A stretch of 14,639 bases of DNA. Source: an uncultured Verrucomicrobiales bacterium (GTDB lineage Bacteria; Verrucomicrobiota; Verrucomicrobiia; Verrucomicrobiales; Akkermansiaceae). Positions 7,852-14,485 of the stretch are shown here, in pieces (position 1 is the stretch's first letter; each line of letters starts with the position of its first letter). Position numbers and translations under genes: made by a program. The notes below the pieces were generated by a model. That model saw nothing but the letters and a program-made list of their open reading frames with translations, did no database searches and was not told the DNA's origin. The DNA lies in NCBI GenBank assembly GCA_938001985.1, contig CALLBE010000144.1, positions 1 to 14,639 on the forward strand, given 5' to 3'.

Positions 7852-7867
7852 TTATTTGGAAAAATAA
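7852..7867 (+). promoter_or_regulatory. Small hairpin with GNRA-type loop in the pheA leader region
   Basis: TTATTT (7852-7857) pairs exactly with AAATAA (7862-7867) around the tetraloop GGAA. It follows directly after the possible leader ORF. The stem is all A-T, hence weak, and no U-run follows (AGGGGACTTT comes next), so it is not a standard terminator. The rest of 7868-7967 shows a G-rich stretch (7869-7896) and nothing else I can name. Confidence 0.25.
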
Positions 7868-7967
7868 AGGGGACTTTCTGGGGGGTGGTTTCTCGGGAAT
7901 GAGCGCTTGGTGTTAATTTCATCGCAATTCCATGGCTTTAAAAAACACTTGTGAATTTTAGTGAATA

Positions 7968-9077
7968 ATGTTCATTTCTAAAGTTGTGCCATTAGACGAT
8001 ATTCGCATTAAAATCGACGCCATTGATCAACAGTTGATTCAGTTATTTGCTGAACGCGCAGAGTTGGTTCATGAGGTGGGTGTCGTTAAGAAAAGAGAGG
8101 GTTTGCAGATTTATGCGCCTGAGCGAGAGGATGCCCTTTTGCAAAAGCTGGCTAAGATGAATAGAGAGGCCGGCAGTTCTTTGCCTGAGAAGTCGATTCG
8201 AGCTATTTATCGTGAAATCATGTCAGCGGCTCTGGCTTTAGAAGATGAGCTGAAGATCGCTTATTTAGGACCTAAGGGCTCGTGGACACACCAAGCGTCG
8301 GTTAAGAAATTTGGGCATTCTGTTGATTATTTACCGAAGGCAAACTTTACGGAGATTTTTGATGACGTGGCTCGTGGTAAAGCCAGCTATGGAGTGGTGC
8401 CAATTGAGAACTCAACGGAAGGCGCCGTGACGCATACCTTGGATTTATTTGTTTCCTCGCCTTTAAAGATTTGTGCTCAGATTCTGTTGAGAATTGAAAA
8501 CTGCTTAATGGCGAACACCAGTCGCGATAAAATTAAGACCTTGGTTTCTCACCCTCAGGTGTTTGGTCAGTGTCGTGATTGGATTATTACGAATTTCCCA
8601 GACGCCGATTTAGTTGAAACCTCCTCGACAGCTAAGGCTGCTCAAATTGCGGTGGAAAAAGCAGATGAAGGAGTAGCCGCGATGGGCGGGATGCTTTCAG
8701 CGGAGCTTTATGGACTGAATGTATTGGAAAAATCCGTTCAAGATTGCACGACCAACACGACCAGATTCTTCATTGTAGGTGAGAAAGATTGTCCAAAAAC
8801 AGGGAATGATCGCACCTCTATTCTCTTTGCCCTGCATGATAGACCGGGAGCATTGGTCAATGCGTTGAGAGTTTTCGAGCCTTTTGGTATCAATTTATCA
8901 AAAATCGAATCACGCCCCTCGAAGCAAAAAGAGTGGGAGTATATATTCTACGCTGATTTGGAAGGGCATGTGGAGGATGAGAATGTTTCCTCTGCGATTA
9001 AAGAACTGGAGAGCCACTGCTCCTTGCTTAAAATTTTGGGTAGCTACCCAACTGTCACTGTTGCCACGGACTCATGA
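7968..9077 (+). CDS. pheA: Bifunctional chorismate mutase / prephenate dehydratase (P-protein)
   Basis: Converts chorismate to prephenate and then to phenylpyruvate, the phenylalanine branch. The 369 residues hold three domains. AroQ-type chorismate mutase (about 8-92) includes IRIKIDAIDQQLIQLFAERA, then the KKREG and APERE segments. Prephenate dehydratase (about 96-272) begins AYLGPKGSWTHQA, has VPIENSTEGAV and the catalytic TRF triad at 265-267. The regulatory ACT domain (about 283-365) has the Phe-binding motif ESRP at 314-317, so feedback inhibition by phenylalanine is expected. ATG 7968 has no SD; an out-of-frame mini-ORF ends just before it. The 3' end overlaps the next gene by 4 bases (ATGA), suggesting translational coupling. 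The 5' region may hold a leader (see the 7799 entry). Confidence 0.95.
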   Translation: MFISKVVPLDDIRIKIDAIDQQLIQLFAERAELVHEVGVVKKREGLQIYAPEREDALLQKLAKMNREAGSSLPEKSIRAIYREIMSAALALEDELKIAYLGPKGSWTHQASVKKFGHSVDYLPKANFTEIFDDVARGKASYGVVPIENSTEGAVTHTLDLFVSSPLKICAQILLRIENCLMANTSRDKIKTLVSHPQVFGQCRDWIITNFPDADLVETSSTAKAAQIAVEKADEGVAAMGGMLSAELYGLNVLEKSVQDCTTNTTRFFIVGEKDCPKTGNDRTSILFALHDRPGALVNALRVFEPFGINLSKIESRPSKQKEWEYIFYADLEGHVEDENVSSAIKELESHCSLLKILGSYPTVTVATDS

Positions 9078-9670
9078 AGATTGTTCAAGGGATTTTAACG
9101 ATTTCAATCGTTTGTTTATTAACGTCCTGCGTCAAAGACTCACATTCATTAAAGTGGGATTGGAGAGAAGGGCACTTAACTTATCATCAGATAGCGATGG
9201 AGGAAGTGGGGCGCTATGGACGCGCTTTGCTTTACATAACGCCTAGAGATTATAAACGCTACTGTCCTCGCTATCCTGAGCTCACACCTCAACAACGCCA
9301 GTTTTTTTGGGCTTCTTTGATATCATCCATTGCGAGGCATGAAAGCAGTCATAAGACCGAAAGTGCTTATCAAGAGGATATTTTAAATAGTGCTGGTAAT
9401 AAGGTGATGAGCCGAGGCTTGTTGCAGATGTCTTTTGAAAGTGCTCGCTACTACAACCCAGCTTTGAAGCGTCCCGAGGAGTTGCATGACCCAAGAACTA
9501 ATATCCGAACGGGTGTCTTGGCTGTAAAAAAATGGGTGACAACAGATGGGGTCATTGGCGTTCAAGAGTCGAATGGGAAATGGAAGGGCGCGGCTCGTTA
9601 CTGGAGCACGTTGAGAACTAACTGGAAAAGTGAAGAGATCCGATCCTGGTTGCTCTCTATTGAATATTAA
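9074..9670 (+). CDS. Lipoprotein with lysozyme-like/SLT transglycosylase domain
   Basis: A predicted outer-membrane or periplasmic lipoprotein of 198 residues. The N-terminus MKIVQGILTISIVCLLTSC is a type II signal peptide with lipobox LTSC, giving lipidated Cys19. The remainder resembles the lysozyme-like transglycosylase fold. SSIARHESSH supplies a candidate catalytic glutamate (E91), SRGLLQMSFESARYYNP (114-130) matches the GLMQ-type motif, and NIRTGVLAVKKWV matches the following helix. The likely role is cleavage of peptidoglycan glycan strands, for remodelling or release. The ATG overlaps the pheA stop (ATGA), so the two are probably translated together, although no functional link is obvious. 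The GreA/B-like gene follows after 17 bp. The exact transglycosylase family was not determined. Confidence 0.8.
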   Translation: MKIVQGILTISIVCLLTSCVKDSHSLKWDWREGHLTYHQIAMEEVGRYGRALLYITPRDYKRYCPRYPELTPQQRQFFWASLISSIARHESSHKTESAYQEDILNSAGNKVMSRGLLQMSFESARYYNPALKRPEELHDPRTNIRTGVLAVKKWVTTDGVIGVQESNGKWKGAARYWSTLRTNWKSEEIRSWLLSIEY

Positions 9671-9687
9671 TCGTTTAAGTATTAATC

Positions 9688-10143
9688 ATGGAACGAAAAT
9701 CCGCCATTCATGCGTTGCAAGCGCAGGTTAAGAAGCAATTGGAGACAGCTCAAAATGCCTTCAAAGCCTCTCGCTCAACAGTGACCAGTGATGAAAGTAA
9801 ACAAGAGGGGAAGTACGATACGAGAGGATTGGAAGAGTCGTACCTCGCTCATGGGCTTTCACAAAAAATCAATGACTTCGAAGAAATTGAGGTGTTTTTA
9901 GAATCTTGCTTAATGGCAGAACCTAGCACGGAAGTGGTTTTAGGTAGCTTGGTTCAGGGGCGTTTGAATAATGAGAGTGTTGCCTACTTACTTGCGCCCA
10001 AAGGAGGCGGGCTGGAGGCCTTGGTGTCGGAAGTTGAAGTGACTGTGGTGACGCCAGAATCCCCATTAGGGAGCCAGTTGTTGACTTTAAAAGCAGGCCA
10101 GACGACGTCGACGCCAGCTGTTTACATCACTTCCGTTTCATGA
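9688..10143 (+). CDS. GreA/GreB-like C-terminal domain protein
   Basis: A 151-residue protein without signal peptide. The N-terminal half (1-75) is charged and helical, with a KYDTRGLEESYLAHGL segment. The C-terminal part (about 80-151) resembles the FKBP-like C domain of transcript cleavage factors: EVVLGSLV, a strand pair, then EVTVVTPESPLGSQLLTLKAGQ, which parallels the SPLGxALLGxxxGD motif of GreA/GreB. The classical long coiled-coil with its acidic tip is not evident, so transcript cleavage is not assured. It could be an RNA-polymerase secondary-channel binding protein of the short Gre-like type. It lies between the lipoprotein gene (17 bp) and the phoH gene (37 bp), probably co-transcribed. 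No SD is visible. Confidence 0.65.
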   Translation: MERKSAIHALQAQVKKQLETAQNAFKASRSTVTSDESKQEGKYDTRGLEESYLAHGLSQKINDFEEIEVFLESCLMAEPSTEVVLGSLVQGRLNNESVAYLLAPKGGGLEALVSEVEVTVVTPESPLGSQLLTLKAGQTTSTPAVYITSVS

Positions 10144-10180
10144 TTCTTAGAAATCACGCTAATCACTAGATAAAACCCCG

Positions 10181-11170
10181 ATGCTTGTAGAAGAAGTTCC
10201 CTCACACACGCCTGAAGAAATCACGATTCGATTGAGTTTTGATACGGCCCAACAATTGCAGGCGATGCTCGCGAATGATGTTCGGCATTTGAATGAATTG
10301 GAAAATAAATTTTCCGTTCAGACGGTGACAAGAGACGCTTGGGTGCAGGTTTCCGGAGAGATTGAATCCCTTGAAATCATTCAGCGAGGCTTTTGGGATT
10401 TAGAAAAAACACTGAAGGCTGGCGGCACCATCTTTTTGAGAGATTTCAGGCTGGCTTTTGAACTCGCTTCAAGCACGAATGGCTTAACGTTGACCGAGAT
10501 GTCCAGTTTGAAGCTGGAGGGGATGAAAGGTAAAAAAGCGGTGGTGCCCCGAACGCCTCAGCAGTTGCATTATTTACAGCAAATGCTGGCGAATGATGTG
10601 GTGTTTGGTTTAGGTCCAGCGGGGACGGGTAAGACGTATTTGGCAATGGCGATGGCGCTTTCTTTACTTAAGAAAAAGGAAGTGAAGCGTATTATTCTAG
10701 CGAGACCAGCAGTCGAAGCAGGTGAAGCCCTTGGGTTCTTGCCAGGTGATCTGAAGGAAAAAGTGGAGCCTTATTTAAGACCCATGTACGATGCCTTGAA
10801 TGACATGGTTCATTACGAAGAGTCTGAGCGTTTGCTAGAGGAGGGAATTATTGAGAGTGCCCCGTTGGCTTACATGCGAGGGCGTACCTTGAGTCAGGCC
10901 TTTGTGATTTTAGATGAAGCTCAGAATACGACTGAGGAGCAAATGTTCATGTTGCTCACCCGTATTGGCGAGGGTTCTCGCTGTGTGATTACGGGTGATA
11001 CGTCTCAAATTGATTTAAAAACCAATGTTCGTTCAGGCCTCTTGGAGGCTCAAGTGGCTCTAGGAACCACAGAGGGCGTTGGGTTTGTTGAGTTTGATAC
11101 AGAAGATGTGGTCAGGCATCCTGTGGTCGCTCGGATTATTCGTGATTACGAGAGTCACCGCTCTCACTAG
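10181..11170 (+). CDS. PhoH-family ATPase (PhoH-like / YbeZ type)
   Basis: A 329-residue cytoplasmic P-loop ATPase of the PhoH family, linked in other bacteria to RNA metabolism and often found with the endoribonuclease YbeY. The N-terminal KH-like region (about 12-100) precedes TPQQLHYLQQMLANDVVFGLGPAGTGKTYLA, with Walker A at 145-152 (Lys151). ILARPAVEAGEALGFLPGD and Walker B VILDEAQN (242-249, Asp245/Glu246) follow, then TRIGEGSRCVITGDTSQIDL, all hallmarks of the family. It has no frame disturbance and standard length. No ybeY follows here; the next gene is a SulP transporter after a 122-bp gap. It is probably last in the pheA-lipoprotein-Gre-like-phoH operon. No SD precedes the ATG. Confidence 0.95.
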   Translation: MLVEEVPSHTPEEITIRLSFDTAQQLQAMLANDVRHLNELENKFSVQTVTRDAWVQVSGEIESLEIIQRGFWDLEKTLKAGGTIFLRDFRLAFELASSTNGLTLTEMSSLKLEGMKGKKAVVPRTPQQLHYLQQMLANDVVFGLGPAGTGKTYLAMAMALSLLKKKEVKRIILARPAVEAGEALGFLPGDLKEKVEPYLRPMYDALNDMVHYEESERLLEEGIIESAPLAYMRGRTLSQAFVILDEAQNTTEEQMFMLLTRIGEGSRCVITGDTSQIDLKTNVRSGLLEAQVALGTTEGVGFVEFDTEDVVRHPVVARIIRDYESHRSH

Positions 11171-11185
11171 CCTTGTCGTTTCATC

Positions 11186-11214
11186 CTTGATGAGATCAAG
11201 AGGCTCTATTTTTC
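11186..11214 (+). terminator. Possible weak terminator after phoH
   Basis: CTTGAT-GAG-ATCAAG (11186-11200) is a perfect 6-bp hairpin starting 16 bases after the phoH stop, with CTATTTTTC about eight bases further on. The stem is short and the T-run is displaced, so termination here is only suggested. Confidence 0.3.
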
Positions 11215-11215
11215 A

Positions 11216-11230
11216 TTCAATTTAATTGAA
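11216..11230. promoter_or_regulatory. 15-bp palindrome upstream of the SulP gene
   Basis: TTCAATTTAATTGAA is palindromic around its central base (7+1+7), 62 bp before the SulP start. It has the size and AT-rich symmetry of a homodimeric repressor or activator site. Palindromes this short also arise by chance in AT-rich spacers. Confidence 0.3.
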
Positions 11231-11241
11231 GTTGTAGAAAA

Positions 11242-11278
11242 CAGTTGAACCGCTTCAGGTAAAAGATTAAGCCAACTG
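11242..11278 (+). promoter_or_regulatory. Possible stem-loop in the SulP 5' leader
   Basis: CAGTTG (11242-11247) pairs with CAACTG (11273-11278), and inside it GCTT (11252-11255) pairs with AAGC (11269-11272). This leaves a 4-base bulge and a 13-base loop. The structure ends 14 bases before the ATG. It matches no riboswitch class I can recognise. Confidence 0.25.
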
Positions 11279-11292
11279 GTATTTAAGTCATT

Positions 11293-12957
11293 ATGTTCGG
11301 TTGGATTAAAGAAGAGTTTCAGAATTTAGATCAGGTTAAGAAAGATATTTTATCTGGTGTCACCGTGGCCCTGTTGTTGGTGCCAGAAGCGATTGCATTT
11401 TCATTCATTGCTGGAGTGAACCCTATGGTGGGTTTGTGGTCTGCGGTGTTTGTGGGTTTAATTACGGCCGCATTTGGTGGACGACCTGGAATGATCTGTG
11501 GGGCGACGGGGGCGATTGCTATTGTGGCGTCGAAGGCCTTTTTGCTTGGTAAAAACACAGCCTTTGAGGCGTTAAAAGCTGGAGAAGATTTAGCGGGGAA
11601 GACACCTGATGATCTCGGTTTACAGTATTTAGTTGCCGCTTTATTATTTGCAGGGGTGATTCAAGCTGTCATTGGTTTTGCTAAGCTGGGGCGTTATATT
11701 CGTTTGATACCACACACCGTAATGATGGGTTTTGTTAACGGTTTGGCCATTGTGATCGCATTGGGTCAGTTACTCTTCTTTAAATCAAAAGTATCTTTCG
11801 ATAGTGAAGGTAAGATGGTCTCTGAGTGGCTTCCGATGGATCAAATCGGCATCATGCTCGGTTTGATTGTCCTCACGATGGCGATTATTTTCTACCTTCC
11901 AAGGCTTACTAAAATGGTACCGCCGAGTTTAGTGGCGATTATTTTAGTATTTATTCTCACGCTTTTCATTGATGGTTCTAGAGATATTAAGGGGATTTTG
12001 GTGATGCTCACAGGAGAGGCTAAGATCGACAGCTCGCTTCCAGGCTTCACGGATTTATCAATGATTCCGTGGTTAGACCTTGGTTTTTACCAGGCCTTGC
12101 TACCGATTTCATTGACGATTGCCATGGTGGGGTTGATTGAGTCCTTACTGACGCTCCAGTTGATTGATGAGATCACAGAAACACGTGGTAAAGGCAACCG
12201 TGAGTGTGTGGCTCAAGGCGCGGCTAACATCCTCTCAGGCTTGTTTGGGGGCATGGGTGGCTGTGCTACGATTGGGCAGTCATTGATTAATATGAAGAAT
12301 GGCGGACGTGGTCGTCTCTCAGGTATTGTGGGTGCATTGACTTTATTTTTACTCATTATTTTTGGTTCAGACGTGATCATGAGTATTCCCGTGGCAGCTT
12401 TAGTGGGTGTGATGTTCATGATTGTGATCAACACGTTTGAGTGGTCGACCTTCAAGGCAATTGGCAAAGTGGGAACTTCGGAAATCTTAGTGGTGTTGGC
12501 GGTGACTTTGGTGACCGTGTTTATGCACAACTTGGCGATGGCAGTCTTGGTTGGTGTGGTTCTATCAGCCTTGGTGTTTGCCGTGAAGAGCTCACGTCAC
12601 GTGACGGTTACATTGCATAAAGATACGCCTGAAGAGCGTATTTACAGTGTTTCTGGTTTGATTTACTTTGCCTCGGTAGCCGATTTTGTCGGTAAGTTCG
12701 AAGCCAAGTCTGATGTGAAAAACATTGTGATCGATTTTGCTGAAGCTCGTGTCTGTGACTTCTCTGCTTTAGAAGCCTTGAGTGCTTTAGGTGAACGTTA
12801 CAAAAAATCAGGTAAGAGCTTGAAGTTGAGGCATCTTTCGACCGAGTGTCAAACGATGCTGACCAAGGCGGATAGCTTAGTGAATATTGAGACGCTCCCT
12901 GATGACCCGACGTATTCGGTGGCAAGACTCAGAAGCGAAAAAAGTACGATTGTTTAA
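11293..12957 (+). CDS. SulP-family anion transporter with C-terminal STAS domain
   Basis: An inner-membrane SLC26/SulP transporter of 554 residues with many hydrophobic segments. The amphipathic start (1-18) leads to GVTVALLLVPEAIAFSFIAGV (22-42) and GGRPGMICGATGAIA (62-76), the anion-binding region signature. HTVMMGFVNGLAIVIALGQL (141-160) and GMGGCATIGQSLINM follow in later segments. The cytoplasmic STAS domain covers about 434-540, with IVIDFAEARVCDFSALEAL as its conserved core. The overall pattern resembles Bacillus YbaR-like members more than cyanobacterial BicA, by memory. Substrate could be sulfate, bicarbonate or a dicarboxylate; sequence alone does not decide. A hydrophilic insertion at about 87-110 extends the loop after the second signature. 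Two small genes follow closely (13 and 26 bp), so they may share its transcript. No SD. Confidence 0.92.
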   Translation: MFGWIKEEFQNLDQVKKDILSGVTVALLLVPEAIAFSFIAGVNPMVGLWSAVFVGLITAAFGGRPGMICGATGAIAIVASKAFLLGKNTAFEALKAGEDLAGKTPDDLGLQYLVAALLFAGVIQAVIGFAKLGRYIRLIPHTVMMGFVNGLAIVIALGQLLFFKSKVSFDSEGKMVSEWLPMDQIGIMLGLIVLTMAIIFYLPRLTKMVPPSLVAIILVFILTLFIDGSRDIKGILVMLTGEAKIDSSLPGFTDLSMIPWLDLGFYQALLPISLTIAMVGLIESLLTLQLIDEITETRGKGNRECVAQGAANILSGLFGGMGGCATIGQSLINMKNGGRGRLSGIVGALTLFLLIIFGSDVIMSIPVAALVGVMFMIVINTFEWSTFKAIGKVGTSEILVVLAVTLVTVFMHNLAMAVLVGVVLSALVFAVKSSRHVTVTLHKDTPEERIYSVSGLIYFASVADFVGKFEAKSDVKNIVIDFAEARVCDFSALEALSALGERYKKSGKSLKLRHLSTECQTMLTKADSLVNIETLPDDPTYSVARLRSEKSTIV

Positions 12958-12970
12958 TTTTTAAAAGAAT

Positions 12971-13264
12971 ATGGCTTTACCGATCAAAGGCAGCTTTTTG
13001 CTCGCTCATTATGATGTTCAATACCGTTGGTGTATTCGAAGCATAGGCACGCACACGGAACTGAGTATTGAGAAAACAGAGTTTCATGACGGTCAATTAC
13101 TCGTGGTGAGATGTCCTAAAGTTTTTAACCCTGATTTTGTGGTGCAAGCCATTGACCAGGCTCTTGTGTTTGGTTGGACCGGATCGTCTACAGGCAATAA
13201 GCAAAAGGATTATCATTGTATTATAAGCCAAAAAGGCCGCTTGAGGTTGCCTGACGCTGAATAG
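12971..13264 (+). CDS. Hypothetical small protein (97 residues)
   Basis: I do not recognise a named family. It is a soluble 97-residue protein with no signal peptide or membrane segment. Its first half looks like beta strands (GSFLLAHYDVQYRWCIR, then TELSIEK). Its second half has the pattern P-x(3)-D-F-V-V-Q-A-I-D-Q-A-L-x-F-G-W, a helix ending in Gly-Trp, then a charged tail KGRLRLPDAE. I have a loose memory of similar AI..AL..GW helices in small cytosolic proteins of unknown function, but no function follows from that. It starts 13 bp after the SulP stop and ends 26 bp before the TPR gene, so it is probably co-transcribed with both. Codon use and composition look like the neighbours, which supports a real gene. 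Confidence 0.7.
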   Translation: MALPIKGSFLLAHYDVQYRWCIRSIGTHTELSIEKTEFHDGQLLVVRCPKVFNPDFVVQAIDQALVFGWTGSSTGNKQKDYHCIISQKGRLRLPDAE

Positions 13265-13290
13265 TAAACCTATTTGATACTGTTGATGCT

Positions 13291-13710
13291 ATGGATGATT
13301 TACCAAAAGAGATTCATCAGAAGGTTCAAAAGCTAGCAGCTAAAGGCGATTCCTTTGCGGATAGAGACCGTTTTGAAGACGCCTTGCCTATCTATGAAGC
13401 GGCCTTGGAATTGCTGCCGGGAGAAGCCTCCGATTGGGAAGCTGGGCTATGGCTCATCGCTGCTATTGGAGACGCGCTGTTTCATTCTGAGAGGTTTGAA
13501 GAAGCAGTAGAGAGACTGGCCTCTTTTTCAGAAAGTGAATTGGCGGTTAACTCTGCATTTTTCCAACTCAGATGGGGGCAGTGTTTGCTAAAAGTAGGGA
13601 AGACTGATGAAGCTGCTATCGCCCTGAAGCAAGCCCATGCAATTGAAGGGGATTCTATTTTTGAAGAAGAAGACCCTGAGTATCTAGCTTTTTTTGAAGA
13701 AAGCGCTTAA
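13291..13710 (+). CDS. Small tetratricopeptide-repeat protein
   Basis: A 139-residue soluble protein built mainly of TPR-like helix pairs: about 15-45 (DRFEDALPIYEAALELLPGE), 50-83 (ERFEEAVERLASF) and 88-120 (GKTDEAAIALKQAHAIEG). It has an acidic end EEEDPEYLAFFEES. The spacing AALELLP...DWEA..WL.AAIGDALF and the final IFEEEDPEYL fit a widespread family of stand-alone small TPR proteins. TPRs bind other proteins, so it is likely an adaptor. I recall relatives near polymorphic-toxin genes, where they might be immunity proteins, but no toxin gene is here and this is low-confidence memory. It is convergent with the DUF1080 gene, 24 bp apart. Confidence 0.82.
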   Translation: MDDLPKEIHQKVQKLAAKGDSFADRDRFEDALPIYEAALELLPGEASDWEAGLWLIAAIGDALFHSERFEEAVERLASFSESELAVNSAFFQLRWGQCLLKVGKTDEAAIALKQAHAIEGDSIFEEEDPEYLAFFEESA

Positions 13711-13725
13711 GCCCTCTTTTTAAGG
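13704..13725. terminator. Possible weak bidirectional terminator between convergent genes
   Basis: Between the TPR gene and the DUF1080 gene only 24 bases are free. GCTTAA (13704-13709) and TTAAGG (13720-13725) can form about five pairs, with a CTCTTTTT run in the loop and GGTTTTACTTT after. The stem is weak. I list it because two converging genes must stop here. Confidence 0.2.
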
Positions 13726-13734
13726 CACTTGGTT

Positions 13735-14484
13735 TTACTTTAGTGGTCGCACCCAGATATTACGATATTCGATAGGGTCTCGGTGCCACTGGAGTCGAAT
13801 GGGTGCTTTTTCTGGATGTGTTTCAGGGTATTTAAAAACTCTTCTCCATTTCGTGGGGCCGTAGAATTGCTGATGATTGTGAATAACGACACCATTATGA
13901 ATCACTGTGATGTAAGCAGGTGAAATGAGTTTTTTACCGTCATATCGGGGCGCTTTGAAGAAAATATCATAACTCTGCCAAGACCCTTGAGGCAGTGAAG
14001 CATTTACAGAAGGCGGGGTTTGACCATAGAGAGCTCCAGCCTGACCATCTGCATAGGTGAGATTGTCATGGCTTTCAAGAATCTGAACTTCATAAAGGTT
14101 CATGAGAAAAATTCCACTGTTACCTCCTGACTGTCCCTTAACTTTCCGTCCTGCAGGAACACGCCATTCGAGGTGGAGCTGACAATCGGCAAATTCTCTT
14201 TTGGTGAGATTGTCTTTTGGGGAAGCAATCATGACGCCATCTTTCACCCGCCACGGTTGAGTCCATTCTGATGTTCCTTTGCCATTAAATAAAACAATGG
14301 CATCGCTAGGAGCAGGTGTCGTTATGGGTTTGTCTACTTTGACCTTAGGGGGCAACGGGCGTGTTTTATCATGTACCGTATAGTTACTCCAAGGTTGCTT
14401 TGCGGTTGGTAGGATAGCGGTAGCTAAACCTGATAGCAGAACAATGGAAAGAATACTGGGGGATAGCACGGGGGGAAGCTGCAT
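13735..14484 (-). CDS. Secreted DUF1080 (3-keto-disaccharide hydrolase-type) protein
   Basis: A 249-residue exported protein. The N-terminus has a hydrophobic core ILSIVLLSGLATA, so Sec signal cleavage near residue 23 is likely; no lipobox Cys is present. After a Pro/Lys-rich linker (about 40-60) comes the DUF1080 jelly-roll: IVLFNGKGTSEW (63-74), LHLEWRVPAG, SGGNSGIFLM, LYEVQILES, GQAGALYGQTPPSVNAS, SYDIFFKAP, and the end IRLQWHRDPIEYRNIWVRPLK. The domain is concanavalin-like, and members are reported to act on sugars, including 3-keto-glycosides. It is expanded in PVC and Bacteroidetes bacteria. ATG 14484 lies one base after the alaS stop, so translation is probably coupled to alaS. No SD. 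The precise substrate cannot be told from sequence. Confidence 0.88.
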   Translation of the reverse strand: MQLPPVLSPSILSIVLLSGLATAILPTAKQPWSNYTVHDKTRPLPPKVKVDKPITTPAPSDAIVLFNGKGTSEWTQPWRVKDGVMIASPKDNLTKREFADCQLHLEWRVPAGRKVKGQSGGNSGIFLMNLYEVQILESHDNLTYADGQAGALYGQTPPSVNASLPQGSWQSYDIFFKAPRYDGKKLISPAYITVIHNGVVIHNHQQFYGPTKWRRVFKYPETHPEKAPIRLQWHRDPIEYRNIWVRPLK

Positions 14485-14485
14485 T

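Noticed and set aside
7881..7896. GGGGGTGGTTTCTCGG resembles the T-box motif AGGGTGGNACCGCG upstream of an amino-acid gene
   Set aside because: Only part of the motif matches, no stem I specifier loop or terminator/antiterminator pair could be found, and T-boxes are mainly a Gram-positive device.
7932..7961. Nine-codon ORF (MALKNTCEF) ending six bases before the pheA start
   Set aside because: No SD, a single Phe codon and no associated hairpins; short ORFs of this size are common by chance.
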